From positions 1 through 58,532 of IMG/VR virus record IMGVR_UViG_3300010885_088860: a DNA stretch of 58,532 bases, one strand, 5' to 3'. The translations under genes were made by a program, and so were the position numbers. Numbering within the stretch: the stretch's first letter is position 1; each line of letters begins with the position of its first letter. Below the pieces are notes generated by a model. It was not told the origin of the DNA. It saw only the letters and a list, made by a program, of their open reading frames with translations, and did no database searches. Shown here piece by piece: positions 11,947-19,645 of this stretch. This DNA comes from a virus.

Positions 11947-14579
11947 CACCTGAAAACAATATCTTTGGCCGCGACGGATTCTTTTGGTGGATTGGTGTGG
12001 TCGAAGACCGCATGGACCCCTTCAAGCTCGGTCGTATGCGAGTTCGCATACTGGGCTATCACCTGGACAACAAGGCTGTATTGCCCACGGAAGACCTGCC
12101 CTGGGCTCTGCCCATGCAGGATCTCACCAGTGCTGCCATCAGCGGCGTGGGTACGGCACCCGTGGGCCCCGTGGAAGGTACCTGGGTGCTGGGGTTCTTT
12201 GCCGATGGTAAAGAGTGTCAGCAGCCCGTGGTCATGGGCACCATAGGTGGACTGCCCAAGTCTACGGATGCCGCCGAGGACAATGCTCAGACTAAATCGC
12301 AAAACCAGCCCGGTGTGGTTCGAGGACCTTCTGGTCAGCCTTCGTTGAACCAGCAGGGACAGCCTCAGACCGCACAACCTCGTCCCGCCACGCCCGCTGA
12401 CGCTCAGAGCTCTGGCAGCAGTGTAGGCACACTGGCGCGGGCTCAGAGCATTACTGCCACGTTGCCGCCCCTGACTGCCGCCGAGGTCAATGCTCTGATG
12501 ACGGCCATAGCTCGGCGTGAAAGCAGTAGCCAGCCCGGCGGTGCGCAGAACTACAGCCTGACCAATGAGCTGGGCTATGTTGGCAAGTATCAGTTTGGCG
12601 CGGCCGCACTGCAGACCGTGGGGTTTGTTCGCAACCCTAGCCCCATGCGAGCTCGCAGCAACAGTGAGCTCAACGACAACACAATCTGGACTGGAAAACT
12701 GGGCGTGGAAAGCCTGGGCGATTGGAAGGCCAACAAGAACAACTGTCAGGAAGTGGCCATGTTTGCTCTGTTGCAGAGCAACTATCGCAGTCTTACGCCC
12801 ACGACCATAGACCCCTCGGGCGAAAAGGGTCAGGCCGCAGGCTACCTGGCCGTGGCGCATCTGCTGGGCGCCGGTGGCGCTCGCAATCTGAAAAACGGTC
12901 GCAGCGGCGCCGACGGCAACGGGGTCGATGCCAAGACCTACTATGAGCTGGGCAGCAGCGCCGTAGGTGGGGCCGCGGCGCCGGTGTTTGCCGAACCCGC
13001 ACCCAGCACCAGCCGAGAAAGCAACACACGCCAGCCTGACTCACAGGCCAGTCCCTATGGTGCGCTCAACGATCCCAAGCTGGGCCAGCCCGAACCCTAT
13101 GCCGACCCCAACAGTGTGTATCCGCAGAATGACTATGTCAATCGGCCCGACACCAACAAACTGGCCACGGCGGACAGCAGTGACACCACAATCATGGCGC
13201 AGAAACGCGAGCGTCGCATTGAAAACATAGCACTGGCCAACACCAGTGCTACCTGGAGTGAACCCACGCCGGCCTATTGTGCGCGCTATCCCTACAATCA
13301 TGTCGTAGAAAGTGAAAGCGGGCATGTCATTGAAATGGACAACACGCCCGGAGCAGAACGGCTGCATATCTACCATCGCACCGGCACCTATATAGAAATT
13401 GACCGAGACGGTACCTTGCGACAGCGGGTACAGGGCGACAACTACGAGGTGTTTGTTCGCAACAATCGCATCTATACTCAGGGCCGCTGGGACCTCACTG
13501 TAGAGGGCGCGGCTCGAGCCATGGTCAAGGATGCCCTGGACCTAGAGGTCTGGGGCGAGACCAATGTCAACATTAAAAACAACGCCAACATCAACATCAG
13601 TGGCGCAGCCAACGTCAGCGTCAAAGAAGATCTTAAATTCCGCGCCAAGAATATCTACCTGGAAAGCGATCGAACCCTGCACATCATGACCGGCAACAAT
13701 CTGCAGGTCAGCGTGGCCGGTAGCGAAAACCATAGCATCAGCGGCAACTACAACCTGGATGCCAGCAACGTACATCTGAACAGCGGACAAAGCAGCGCCG
13801 CCAGCGCATCTGGGCTGGCCACGCCCAGGGCAACCCGCACCGGCACAGGCGAGGCACCCGAGTATCTGCAGACTGTGGAATGCTCGCCCGAAGAACGAGC
13901 AGGGTTCCAGAACGATGCTGGCGAAAACGAAAACCATGCCCAGGAACAGGTCAATGCCGGGGTATACAAGCAGGAGCAGATAGATCAGGGACAGGCTCAG
14001 GTTGCCAGTGGTTGTAGCCGCAGCGATGAACGCGCGCCCAACATAGTAGCACCGCAGCGCATTGACGCTTCAGAGTTCAACAGCTACACAGACTTTAGCG
14101 ATGCCATCAGACTGAGTCGCAGCTTTAGCCTGGGCGATGTCACCACACGCGTGGCTCTGGTTAGTGAGCAGAATGCCGTGCAGGCTCAGCGCGGACTTAG
14201 CCGACAGCAGATTGTCTCTAATCTCAAGGGACTGTGCTGCAATGTGCTGGACCCCATACGAGCTCGCTATCCCAACATGTTTGTGTCCAATGCCTTTAGA
14301 CACGGCAATGGCTCCAGTCAGCACGAACTGGGCGAAGCCGCGGACCTGCAGTTCCGAGGTGCCAAGGCCAGCGAATACTACGATATTGCTCTGTGGATTC
14401 GAGACAACGTGGCCTATGACCAGCTGCTGCTAGAATACAAGACCACGGGCAGTGGACAGCCTTGGATTCATGTGAGCCATCGCATCAGCGGCAACCGCGC
14501 AGCCGGCGGCAACAAGGTCATGACCTTCATGAACCACGCCAGTGTGAAACCCTCCCTGTGTGACCTGAGCAAGAGCTAG
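11943..14579 (+). CDS. 5: Baseplate spike gp5-like with two peptidoglycan hydrolase domains (878 aa)
   Basis: Domain order: residues 1-105 OB-fold of gp5/VgrG type (FFWWIGVVEDRMDPFKLGRM, VEGTWVLGFFADGKECQQPV); about 165-335 a lysozyme/lytic-transglycosylase-like domain with Glu193 in ARRESS and YVGKYQFGAAALQTVG; about 430-610 the trimeric beta-helix (HVIEMDNTPGAERLHIYHRT then repeats such as NVNIKNNANINISGAANVSV); about 735-878 a peptidase M15-like domain with SQHELGEAAD (His794, Asp801) and WIHVSH (His843). T4 gp5 has 575 residues and a different lysozyme in the middle. The protein should pierce the outer membrane and cut both glycan and peptide bonds. Zinc binding and activities are predicted from motifs only. 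Confidence 0.88.
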   Translation: MTPENNIFGRDGFFWWIGVVEDRMDPFKLGRMRVRILGYHLDNKAVLPTEDLPWALPMQDLTSAAISGVGTAPVGPVEGTWVLGFFADGKECQQPVVMGTIGGLPKSTDAAEDNAQTKSQNQPGVVRGPSGQPSLNQQGQPQTAQPRPATPADAQSSGSSVGTLARAQSITATLPPLTAAEVNALMTAIARRESSSQPGGAQNYSLTNELGYVGKYQFGAAALQTVGFVRNPSPMRARSNSELNDNTIWTGKLGVESLGDWKANKNNCQEVAMFALLQSNYRSLTPTTIDPSGEKGQAAGYLAVAHLLGAGGARNLKNGRSGADGNGVDAKTYYELGSSAVGGAAAPVFAEPAPSTSRESNTRQPDSQASPYGALNDPKLGQPEPYADPNSVYPQNDYVNRPDTNKLATADSSDTTIMAQKRERRIENIALANTSATWSEPTPAYCARYPYNHVVESESGHVIEMDNTPGAERLHIYHRTGTYIEIDRDGTLRQRVQGDNYEVFVRNNRIYTQGRWDLTVEGAARAMVKDALDLEVWGETNVNIKNNANINISGAANVSVKEDLKFRAKNIYLESDRTLHIMTGNNLQVSVAGSENHSISGNYNLDASNVHLNSGQSSAASASGLATPRATRTGTGEAPEYLQTVECSPEERAGFQNDAGENENHAQEQVNAGVYKQEQIDQGQAQVASGCSRSDERAPNIVAPQRIDASEFNSYTDFSDAIRLSRSFSLGDVTTRVALVSEQNAVQAQRGLSRQQIVSNLKGLCCNVLDPIRARYPNMFVSNAFRHGNGSSQHELGEAADLQFRGAKASEYYDIALWIRDNVAYDQLLLEYKTTGSGQPWIHVSHRISGNRAAGGNKVMTFMNHASVKPSLCDLSKS

Positions 14580-14581
14580 TC

Positions 14582-16015
14582 ATGCCTACGCTATACTTGA
14601 CTAGTGCCTCGCTGATACGAGTCTACGAATGGCAACCATTCGTACATGAGTTTAGAATCTATACGAGCTCTGGTCTGGCTGTTGTACCCTTCAAGGGCAA
14701 CATTAGCAGCATTACTGTAAATTATCGAAGCGCGGCGCCATCGAGTTTAACCGCTATCTGGAACAACGATAGTTCGGTTTTATCTATAACAGGCTATCAT
14801 CAGGGTATATTTGTACAGGATAACTGGGCCGTCCGAACCGCTGAAAACACGACCAGCATCAATAACTATCAGGGCTTTGGTGCAGTGCCAGGCATCAACC
14901 AATTTTGGGCTGCCCAGGCGTTTACAGCAGATCCTCGCAGCACCAGCACCATCGCTGTAACTGTTGGGTTTTCCGACGGCGAAACCATATCCTGGGACCA
15001 GACTGTACAACACGACCGAAATCTATATCGCAACACCATCTGTGGTTGGATTGCTCGGGGACTGCAGGAACGATCTGGAGACAGTACGCGCCAGCCCTGC
15101 CCACCAGCGCTGGAGTTCCCGCAGGCCAGCACCAGCCAGGAAGTGCTGGCGTTTGCCTTCAGCACCAGCATCAGCACCACGATCTATGAGTTCAACCTAG
15201 CCACTGCAGCCACGGCCGTGGGCTGGGATGGCACCGCGCCACTGGATGCTGTAATCAGCATCGACAGCGGCGGTGCGGTTTATAGCAATTCAACCGCAAC
15301 ACCGGCCATGACCATATCTGACTTGCCCGCGGGCAGCACGGTGCTGCTAAACAATGCTGGCAACATTATTGGGCGCGGTGGCAACGGCGGCAATGGCTGC
15401 GACATTACCTTTCAAGGCAATGCCGGCACCGGTGGCAACGTGATAACCGCTGCCGCCGTGGCTGGGGGCGCTGGCGGAACAGCGATATCCTTGAACTCCA
15501 ACATTGTCATCAACAATACGGGTATTATTGCTGGTGGCGGCGGCGGTGGCGGTGGTGGTGGCGCTGGGTTTGGTACTTTATACTGTAATTCTAGCGCTTA
15601 TGGACCTGTTTATTCACATAACACCATTGGCGACGGTGGCGGTGGCGGTGGCGGCGCGGGGTTTGGGGCGGGCGCAACATTGGCGCGCACGGCTACCGAT
15701 GCCACTGCCACTGCCGGTTCCGCGGGTACCGCAGGCAAGGCCCTGCTACGATATTACACTGGCACCATCGTCAGCACGGATTATAACCGTAGCTGGACCG
15801 GCGGGTCTGGCGGCGCTGGTGGGGGGCTAGGCACTGCCGGCAGTGCCGGCGGGATTGGTGTTAACCAGGGAAGCCCAGGGTGTCCGTATGAAGGGGGGGC
15901 TGGCGTTGGCGGTCGTGAACCTGCGGCTGGCGGAGCCGCGGGCCGCGCCATCAATCTCAATGGCAATTCTGTTACATACACCAACGTTGGTTCTATTTAC
16001 GGCACTGTTAGTTGA
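14582..16015 (+). CDS. Glycine-rich receptor-binding adhesin (477 aa)
   Basis: Residues 1-200 are beta-rich with no motif I can name, while residues about 255-470 hold runs of Gly with NNxGxIxGxGG motifs (NNAGNIIGRGGNGGNGCD, VINNTGIIAGGGGGGGGGGA, TIGDGGGGGGGAGFGAG). Such runs make polyglycine-II sandwiches in the gp38-type adhesins at the fibre tips of T2/S16-like phages, where the loops between Gly runs bind the host receptor. It lies 2 bases after gp5 in the spike operon, an unusual place for an adhesin; it may bind at the spike or a short fibre. Cysteines in the loops (residues near 275, 335, 430) could form disulfides. Confidence 0.75.
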   Translation: MPTLYLTSASLIRVYEWQPFVHEFRIYTSSGLAVVPFKGNISSITVNYRSAAPSSLTAIWNNDSSVLSITGYHQGIFVQDNWAVRTAENTTSINNYQGFGAVPGINQFWAAQAFTADPRSTSTIAVTVGFSDGETISWDQTVQHDRNLYRNTICGWIARGLQERSGDSTRQPCPPALEFPQASTSQEVLAFAFSTSISTTIYEFNLATAATAVGWDGTAPLDAVISIDSGGAVYSNSTATPAMTISDLPAGSTVLLNNAGNIIGRGGNGGNGCDITFQGNAGTGGNVITAAAVAGGAGGTAISLNSNIVINNTGIIAGGGGGGGGGGAGFGTLYCNSSAYGPVYSHNTIGDGGGGGGGAGFGAGATLARTATDATATAGSAGTAGKALLRYYTGTIVSTDYNRSWTGGSGGAGGGLGTAGSAGGIGVNQGSPGCPYEGGAGVGGREPAAGGAAGRAINLNGNSVTYTNVGSIYGTVS

Positions 16016-16023
16016 GGTAAGAT

Positions 16024-16362
16024 ATGCACATAAGCTACAAGGTTCTAAACATCATGACCGGTCAGTATGTTGCGGCACAGACGCCGGAACAAATAATTCA
16101 ATTGCTGGGCGAGTTTGCCTGGAAATTCTATCAACAACAGAGCCAAAACGGCGCCGTGATACGTGTGCTCAACGATGATTGCGGCCATGAAGTTTGGCAG
16201 GCATTGACCCCGGACGCTGAAGAAATCTGGGGCGCCGATCATATATTCAATGCCCAAAATAATACACTAACTCCATTGCAGTTTACCGATGCTCTGTCGC
16301 AGCAATCAAGTCTAAGCAGCCTCACACAACCGGCTTCTTTAATTCCCGTAACTGAACTCTAG
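16024..16362 (+). CDS. Hypothetical protein in the spike operon (112 aa)
   Basis: The product MHISYKVLNIMTGQYVAAQT with a helix FAWKFYQQQSQNGAV and an acidic end is not recognised. It has GAGGTAAG before the ATG, lies 8 bases after the adhesin gene and 7 bases before a cupin gene. Its size and place would suit an adhesin chaperone or a small baseplate accessory, but no feature shows this. Confidence 0.7.
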   Translation: MHISYKVLNIMTGQYVAAQTPEQIIQLLGEFAWKFYQQQSQNGAVIRVLNDDCGHEVWQALTPDAEEIWGADHIFNAQNNTLTPLQFTDALSQQSSLSSLTQPASLIPVTEL

Positions 16363-16369
16363 GAATATC

Positions 16370-16765
16370 ATGGCCATACAGATTAGCATAAATCAAGTTG
16401 ATAATGTCTGGGTCAAGCAGCACCTGTTTGAAAATGCCAATGACCAACTCGAGGGACACCTGCATACCCACAATCATTTAACGCTGTTGGCCGCGGGTCG
16501 GGTACGAGTAACTGTCAATGGTGTTGATACAGAGTTTGCGGCACCACACATGATTTTTATTCGCAAGGACTCGGTGCATGGTATGACTGCGCTAGAGCCA
16601 GGCACAGTGACCTATTGTATACATGCACTGCGAGAACCTGATACTGGCGATATCATTGGCGACGAGTGCATGCCCCTGACATCCATAACCGGTCGCGTTA
16701 GTTGGAACTATGAGCCGCTTGTATCAGTTCCCGAGAGTCAGATTTTGGGTCTTTCTGGAGAATAA
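16370..16765 (+). CDS. Cupin-fold metal-binding protein, first copy (131 aa)
   Basis: Motif 1 of a cupin is seen as GHLHTHNHLTLLAAGRVRV: His30, His32, His34 and His36 followed after seven residues by Gly43. Motif 2 is PHMIFIRKDSVHGM with His70. This gives a plausible His-rich metal site inside a small beta-barrel. The gene is in tandem with the PAAR tip gene (3 bases to the next ATG). The protein could be an enzyme, a metal-binding structural protein or a decoration of the baseplate; similar single-domain cupins exist in all cells, so function is open. Confidence 0.75.
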   Translation: MAIQISINQVDNVWVKQHLFENANDQLEGHLHTHNHLTLLAAGRVRVTVNGVDTEFAAPHMIFIRKDSVHGMTALEPGTVTYCIHALREPDTGDIIGDECMPLTSITGRVSWNYEPLVSVPESQILGLSGE

Positions 16766-16768
16766 CAC

Positions 16769-17056
16769 ATGGCAGCGTCAGCAAGACTGGGAGATATTTG
16801 TACGGGGCATGGCTGTTACCCACCGCGGGCCGGAGTTGCAGCCAGCAACAATGTATTTGTCAACGGCATCGCCGCGCATCGCATCAACGATACCTGGGGC
16901 ATACACTGCTGTGATGGCGAGTGTCATCCTAGCACCGTGGCGCGTGGTAGCAACAGTGTGTTTATCAATGGGCTGGCCGCGGCCCGTCTTGGTGATAGCA
17001 TAGCCTGCGGTAGTGTAATTGCTCAGGGCAGCAACAATGTCTACATAGGTGGATAA
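16769..17056 (+). CDS. 5.4: PAAR-repeat spike tip protein, gp5.4-like (95 aa)
   Basis: PAAR proteins cap the beta-helical spike of contractile tails with a zinc-binding cone. The features are clear: ARLGDICTGHGCYPPR at the start, then two motifs NNVFVNGIAAHRINDTW and NSVFINGLAAARLGDSIACG, with His/Cys residues (HGC, HCC, CH, CG) available for zinc, and a third NNVYIGG at the end. Length matches T4 gp5.4 (97). It lies downstream of gp5 and should sit on its tip. Its final codons overlap a late promoter. Confidence 0.92.
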   Translation: MAASARLGDICTGHGCYPPRAGVAASNNVFVNGIAAHRINDTWGIHCCDGECHPSTVARGSNSVFINGLAAARLGDSIACGSVIAQGSNNVYIGG

Positions 17057-17059
17057 ATA
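17052..17059 (+). promoter_or_regulatory. T4-type late promoter GATAAATA
   Basis: GATAAATAACGG overlaps the PAAR gene stop codon (TAA at 17054-17056) and lies 33 bases before the second cupin gene. Confidence 0.65.
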
Positions 17060-17092
17060 ACGGCAGGCTGCGATTGAACTGGAAAACGTTTC

Positions 17093-17383
17093 ATGGTTAC
17101 TAGTAAACTACCCAGCAATGTCTGGAGTTTTGCCGGCGCAACCTCACAGGTCTATCAGCTTGAGCCTGGTGAGGGGCTGCCCCGTCACGAGCATGGGTTT
17201 GCACACACCACGGCCTGCTACGCCGGCGCCGTGGTAGTTCGCAAAGAAGGGCGTGAACGTACACTGACCGTGGACACGCAGCCTCTGTTGCTCGTGGCCA
17301 ATGAATGGCATGAAATCGAGGCCCTGAGCAGCGGCACCGTGTTGGTAAACACCTTTGCCAGCATAAATCGGGACGCATACTGA
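17093..17383 (+). CDS. Cupin-fold metal-binding protein, second copy (96 aa)
   Basis: A short cupin: motif 1 LPRHEHGFAHTTACYAGAVV has His32, His34 and His38 with a Gly at 45, and motif 2 is VANEWHEIEAL with His73. It is smaller than the cupin at 16370 and only weakly alike, so the two are not a recent duplication. Both flank the PAAR tip gene. The gene has its own late promoter. Function unknown; linkage to the spike and gp25 suggests a virion or assembly role rather than metabolism. Confidence 0.72.
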   Translation: MVTSKLPSNVWSFAGATSQVYQLEPGEGLPRHEHGFAHTTACYAGAVVVRKEGRERTLTVDTQPLLLVANEWHEIEALSSGTVLVNTFASINRDAY

Positions 17384-17391
17384 GATAAATA
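17384..17391 (+). promoter_or_regulatory. T4-type late promoter GATAAATA directly before gp25
   Basis: GATAAATAACTCC ends 5 bases before the gp25 ATG (17397). No Shine-Dalgarno sequence lies between, so a transcript started here would be nearly leaderless. Confidence 0.65.
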
Positions 17392-17396
17392 ACTCC

Positions 17397-17789
17397 ATGG
17401 CGCGAAATACTCGAACCTTCACGGACCTGGACGCGGCGTTTACTCGCAATCCCCGTACACGCGACGTGGCCACAAAAACCGATGACAACGCGGTGCGGAG
17501 TGCGCTACGTAACCTCATACATACGCGCCACTATGAACGCCCATTTCAGCCTGGCCTGGGCTGTCAGATCCATAATCTGCTGTTCGATCAACTGGACATA
17601 CTGACCACGGCCGTGGCAGAACGAGTCATACGCGATGCTATTGTCAAGCACGAGCCCCGCGTGGAGCTACTGGATGTTCAGGTCACGGCGGGCGCTGACA
17701 GCAACGATGTCTACATACAGATCGATTATCGAATTCGCAACACCGTAATTCCCACTACCTTTACCACAACCTTTACCCGGATACGATAA
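17397..17789 (+). CDS. 25: Baseplate wedge subunit gp25-like (130 aa)
   Basis: gp25 (GPW/gp25 family) nucleates the sheath on the baseplate and starts the wedge core with gp6 and gp7. The family pattern is complete: TDDNAVRSALRNLIHTRHYE, RPFQPGLGCQIHNLLFD, the helix TTAVAERVIRDAIVKHEPRV and the last strands VQVTAGADSNDVYIQIDYRI. The EPRV motif is the conserved loop of the family. Length equals T4 gp25 (132). The stop overlaps the gp6 start by one base (TAATG). Confidence 0.95.
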   Translation: MARNTRTFTDLDAAFTRNPRTRDVATKTDDNAVRSALRNLIHTRHYERPFQPGLGCQIHNLLFDQLDILTTAVAERVIRDAIVKHEPRVELLDVQVTAGADSNDVYIQIDYRIRNTVIPTTFTTTFTRIR

Positions 17790-19645
17790 TGGCCAGCAAC
17801 ATCAGAGTCACGGAACTTGATTTTGAACAAATCAAGGACAACCTACGTAACTTCCTGCGCAGCCAGAGTCAGTTCACGGACTATGATTTTGATGCCAGTA
17901 ATCTCAGTGTGCTTGTGGACCTCTTGGCCTACAATACACACTACAATGCCGTACTGGCCAACATGGTGGCCAATGAAATGTTCCTGGACACCGCCATCAA
18001 ACGCAGCAGTGTGGTGAGTCTGGCCAAGTTGCTGAACTACACGCCCCGCAGCGCTCGCAGTGCTCGCAGCAGCGTAAACATTGCCCTGCAGGGCGTCTCG
18101 GGATCACCCAACTTTGTCACACTGGAACGCTACACGCCCTTTACCACCAACATCGACGGTACGGCCTATACCTTTTACAACGTGGACAGCTACACTACTA
18201 CACCAGTGAGCGGCGTGTACACGTTTCAGGGCGTGGAGCTGTACCAGGGACGTAAACTGGACTACTTCTACAGCGTGACCACACCAGGGCCCGCGGAAAA
18301 GTATGTTATACCCAACGACAGCCTGGACACCCTGACGCTGGCAGTGAGTGTACAGTATGGCGGTACCGGAAGTTTCAGCGATACCTTTGTGCGCAGCGAC
18401 AACGTCATGAACGTCACAGCCACTAGCCAGGTCTATTACCTGCAGCAAAATACCCAGGGTCTGTACGAAATCTATTTCGGTGATGATGTACTGGGGCAGA
18501 AGCTCAGTGCTGGCGATGTAGTCAAGGTCAGCTATCTGATCAGCGATGGCGAAAACGCCAATGTCAGCAACAACATCAACGTGACCTGGAGCACCAACAG
18601 CATAGCCGGTGAAAGTTCCGGTGGTCGTAGCATCACCACGGTGAGCAACCCCAGTGGCGGTGCTGCTGCCGAAGACATCGAAAGCATACGTTTCCGTAGC
18701 ATCAACACCTATGCTGCGCAGAATCGCGCCGTGACCAAGAACGACTATGCCAGCATCATCAGCACCAACCTGCCGGGCGCCAAGAGTGTGAACGTCTGGG
18801 GTGGCGAACTCAACGATCCGCCTCAGTACGGCAAAATCTTCATCAGCGTGGCGCCCAACACGGGCTATGTTCTGACCGATGCCGAAAAGACTCGGGTCAT
18901 CGATGAAATTCTGCGTCCTCGCAGCATGGTTACTGCCCAGCATGAATTCGTGGACCCAGTCTATACAGATCTGCAGTTCCGAATTCACGTCCGCTACAAC
19001 ACCACGCGCACCAATCGCAGCAGCGGTCAGATCAGTCAACTCATCAATGATAAAATCACAGAATTCATCGACAACAATCTGGAGCAGTTCAATGCTCCGT
19101 TCTATCGCAGCCAGCTCGAAGAACAGCTCATGGACGTGGACGACGCCATAGTCAGCGTCAACGTGCTGTTTGACCTGGTCAAGTCCATAGCCGTGCCCGT
19201 GGGAGTAAGATTTACTGGCGGCCAGCTCAAGGTTCCCAGTAAAATACATCCCAACGAAGTACGCACCAGCTACTTTTATTTCGACGTTGACGGCACCGTG
19301 TACACGGGTCAGGTTCGGGACGTGCCCGATGAATCACCGCCGGACTACGAGGGCACGGGCACGTTGAAAACCTATGACATCAACACGGGCGAGCTGGTCG
19401 AAGACAATGTCGGCACCGTGGACTATGGTACTGGACTGTTACAGTTCAACTCCACGGCGCAGCTGTCATTGTCGGGCTACATAGGCACCACACAGGCCGT
19501 GTATTTTTACTTTGGTGTGCAGGAAAGCGTGGGCGACATCTTCCCGGACTTCAACGAAATTCTCAGGCAGGACAGCAATACAGCCGAGGGTATCAGCGGT
19601 CGCCGAGCCGGCATTGTCATTGACATTGAAGCGGTGAACAGTTGA
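17789..19645 (+). CDS. 6: Baseplate wedge subunit gp6-like (618 aa)
   Basis: gp6 dimers form the inner baseplate ring and hold gp25 and gp7. The N-terminal part LDFEQIKDNLRNFLRSQSQF with YDFDASNLSVLVDLLAYNTH and NEMFLDTAIKRSSVVSLAKL is diagnostic. The middle (SIRFRSINTYAAQNRAVTKN, DYASIISTNLPGAKSVNVWG) is the baseplate J-like region shared by contractile tails. T4 gp6 has 660 residues. It is coupled to gp25 upstream and overlaps gp7 (TGATG). Confidence 0.95.
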   Translation: MASNIRVTELDFEQIKDNLRNFLRSQSQFTDYDFDASNLSVLVDLLAYNTHYNAVLANMVANEMFLDTAIKRSSVVSLAKLLNYTPRSARSARSSVNIALQGVSGSPNFVTLERYTPFTTNIDGTAYTFYNVDSYTTTPVSGVYTFQGVELYQGRKLDYFYSVTTPGPAEKYVIPNDSLDTLTLAVSVQYGGTGSFSDTFVRSDNVMNVTATSQVYYLQQNTQGLYEIYFGDDVLGQKLSAGDVVKVSYLISDGENANVSNNINVTWSTNSIAGESSGGRSITTVSNPSGGAAAEDIESIRFRSINTYAAQNRAVTKNDYASIISTNLPGAKSVNVWGGELNDPPQYGKIFISVAPNTGYVLTDAEKTRVIDEILRPRSMVTAQHEFVDPVYTDLQFRIHVRYNTTRTNRSSGQISQLINDKITEFIDNNLEQFNAPFYRSQLEEQLMDVDDAIVSVNVLFDLVKSIAVPVGVRFTGGQLKVPSKIHPNEVRTSYFYFDVDGTVYTGQVRDVPDESPPDYEGTGTLKTYDINTGELVEDNVGTVDYGTGLLQFNSTAQLSLSGYIGTTQAVYFYFGVQESVGDIFPDFNEILRQDSNTAEGISGRRAGIVIDIEAVNS

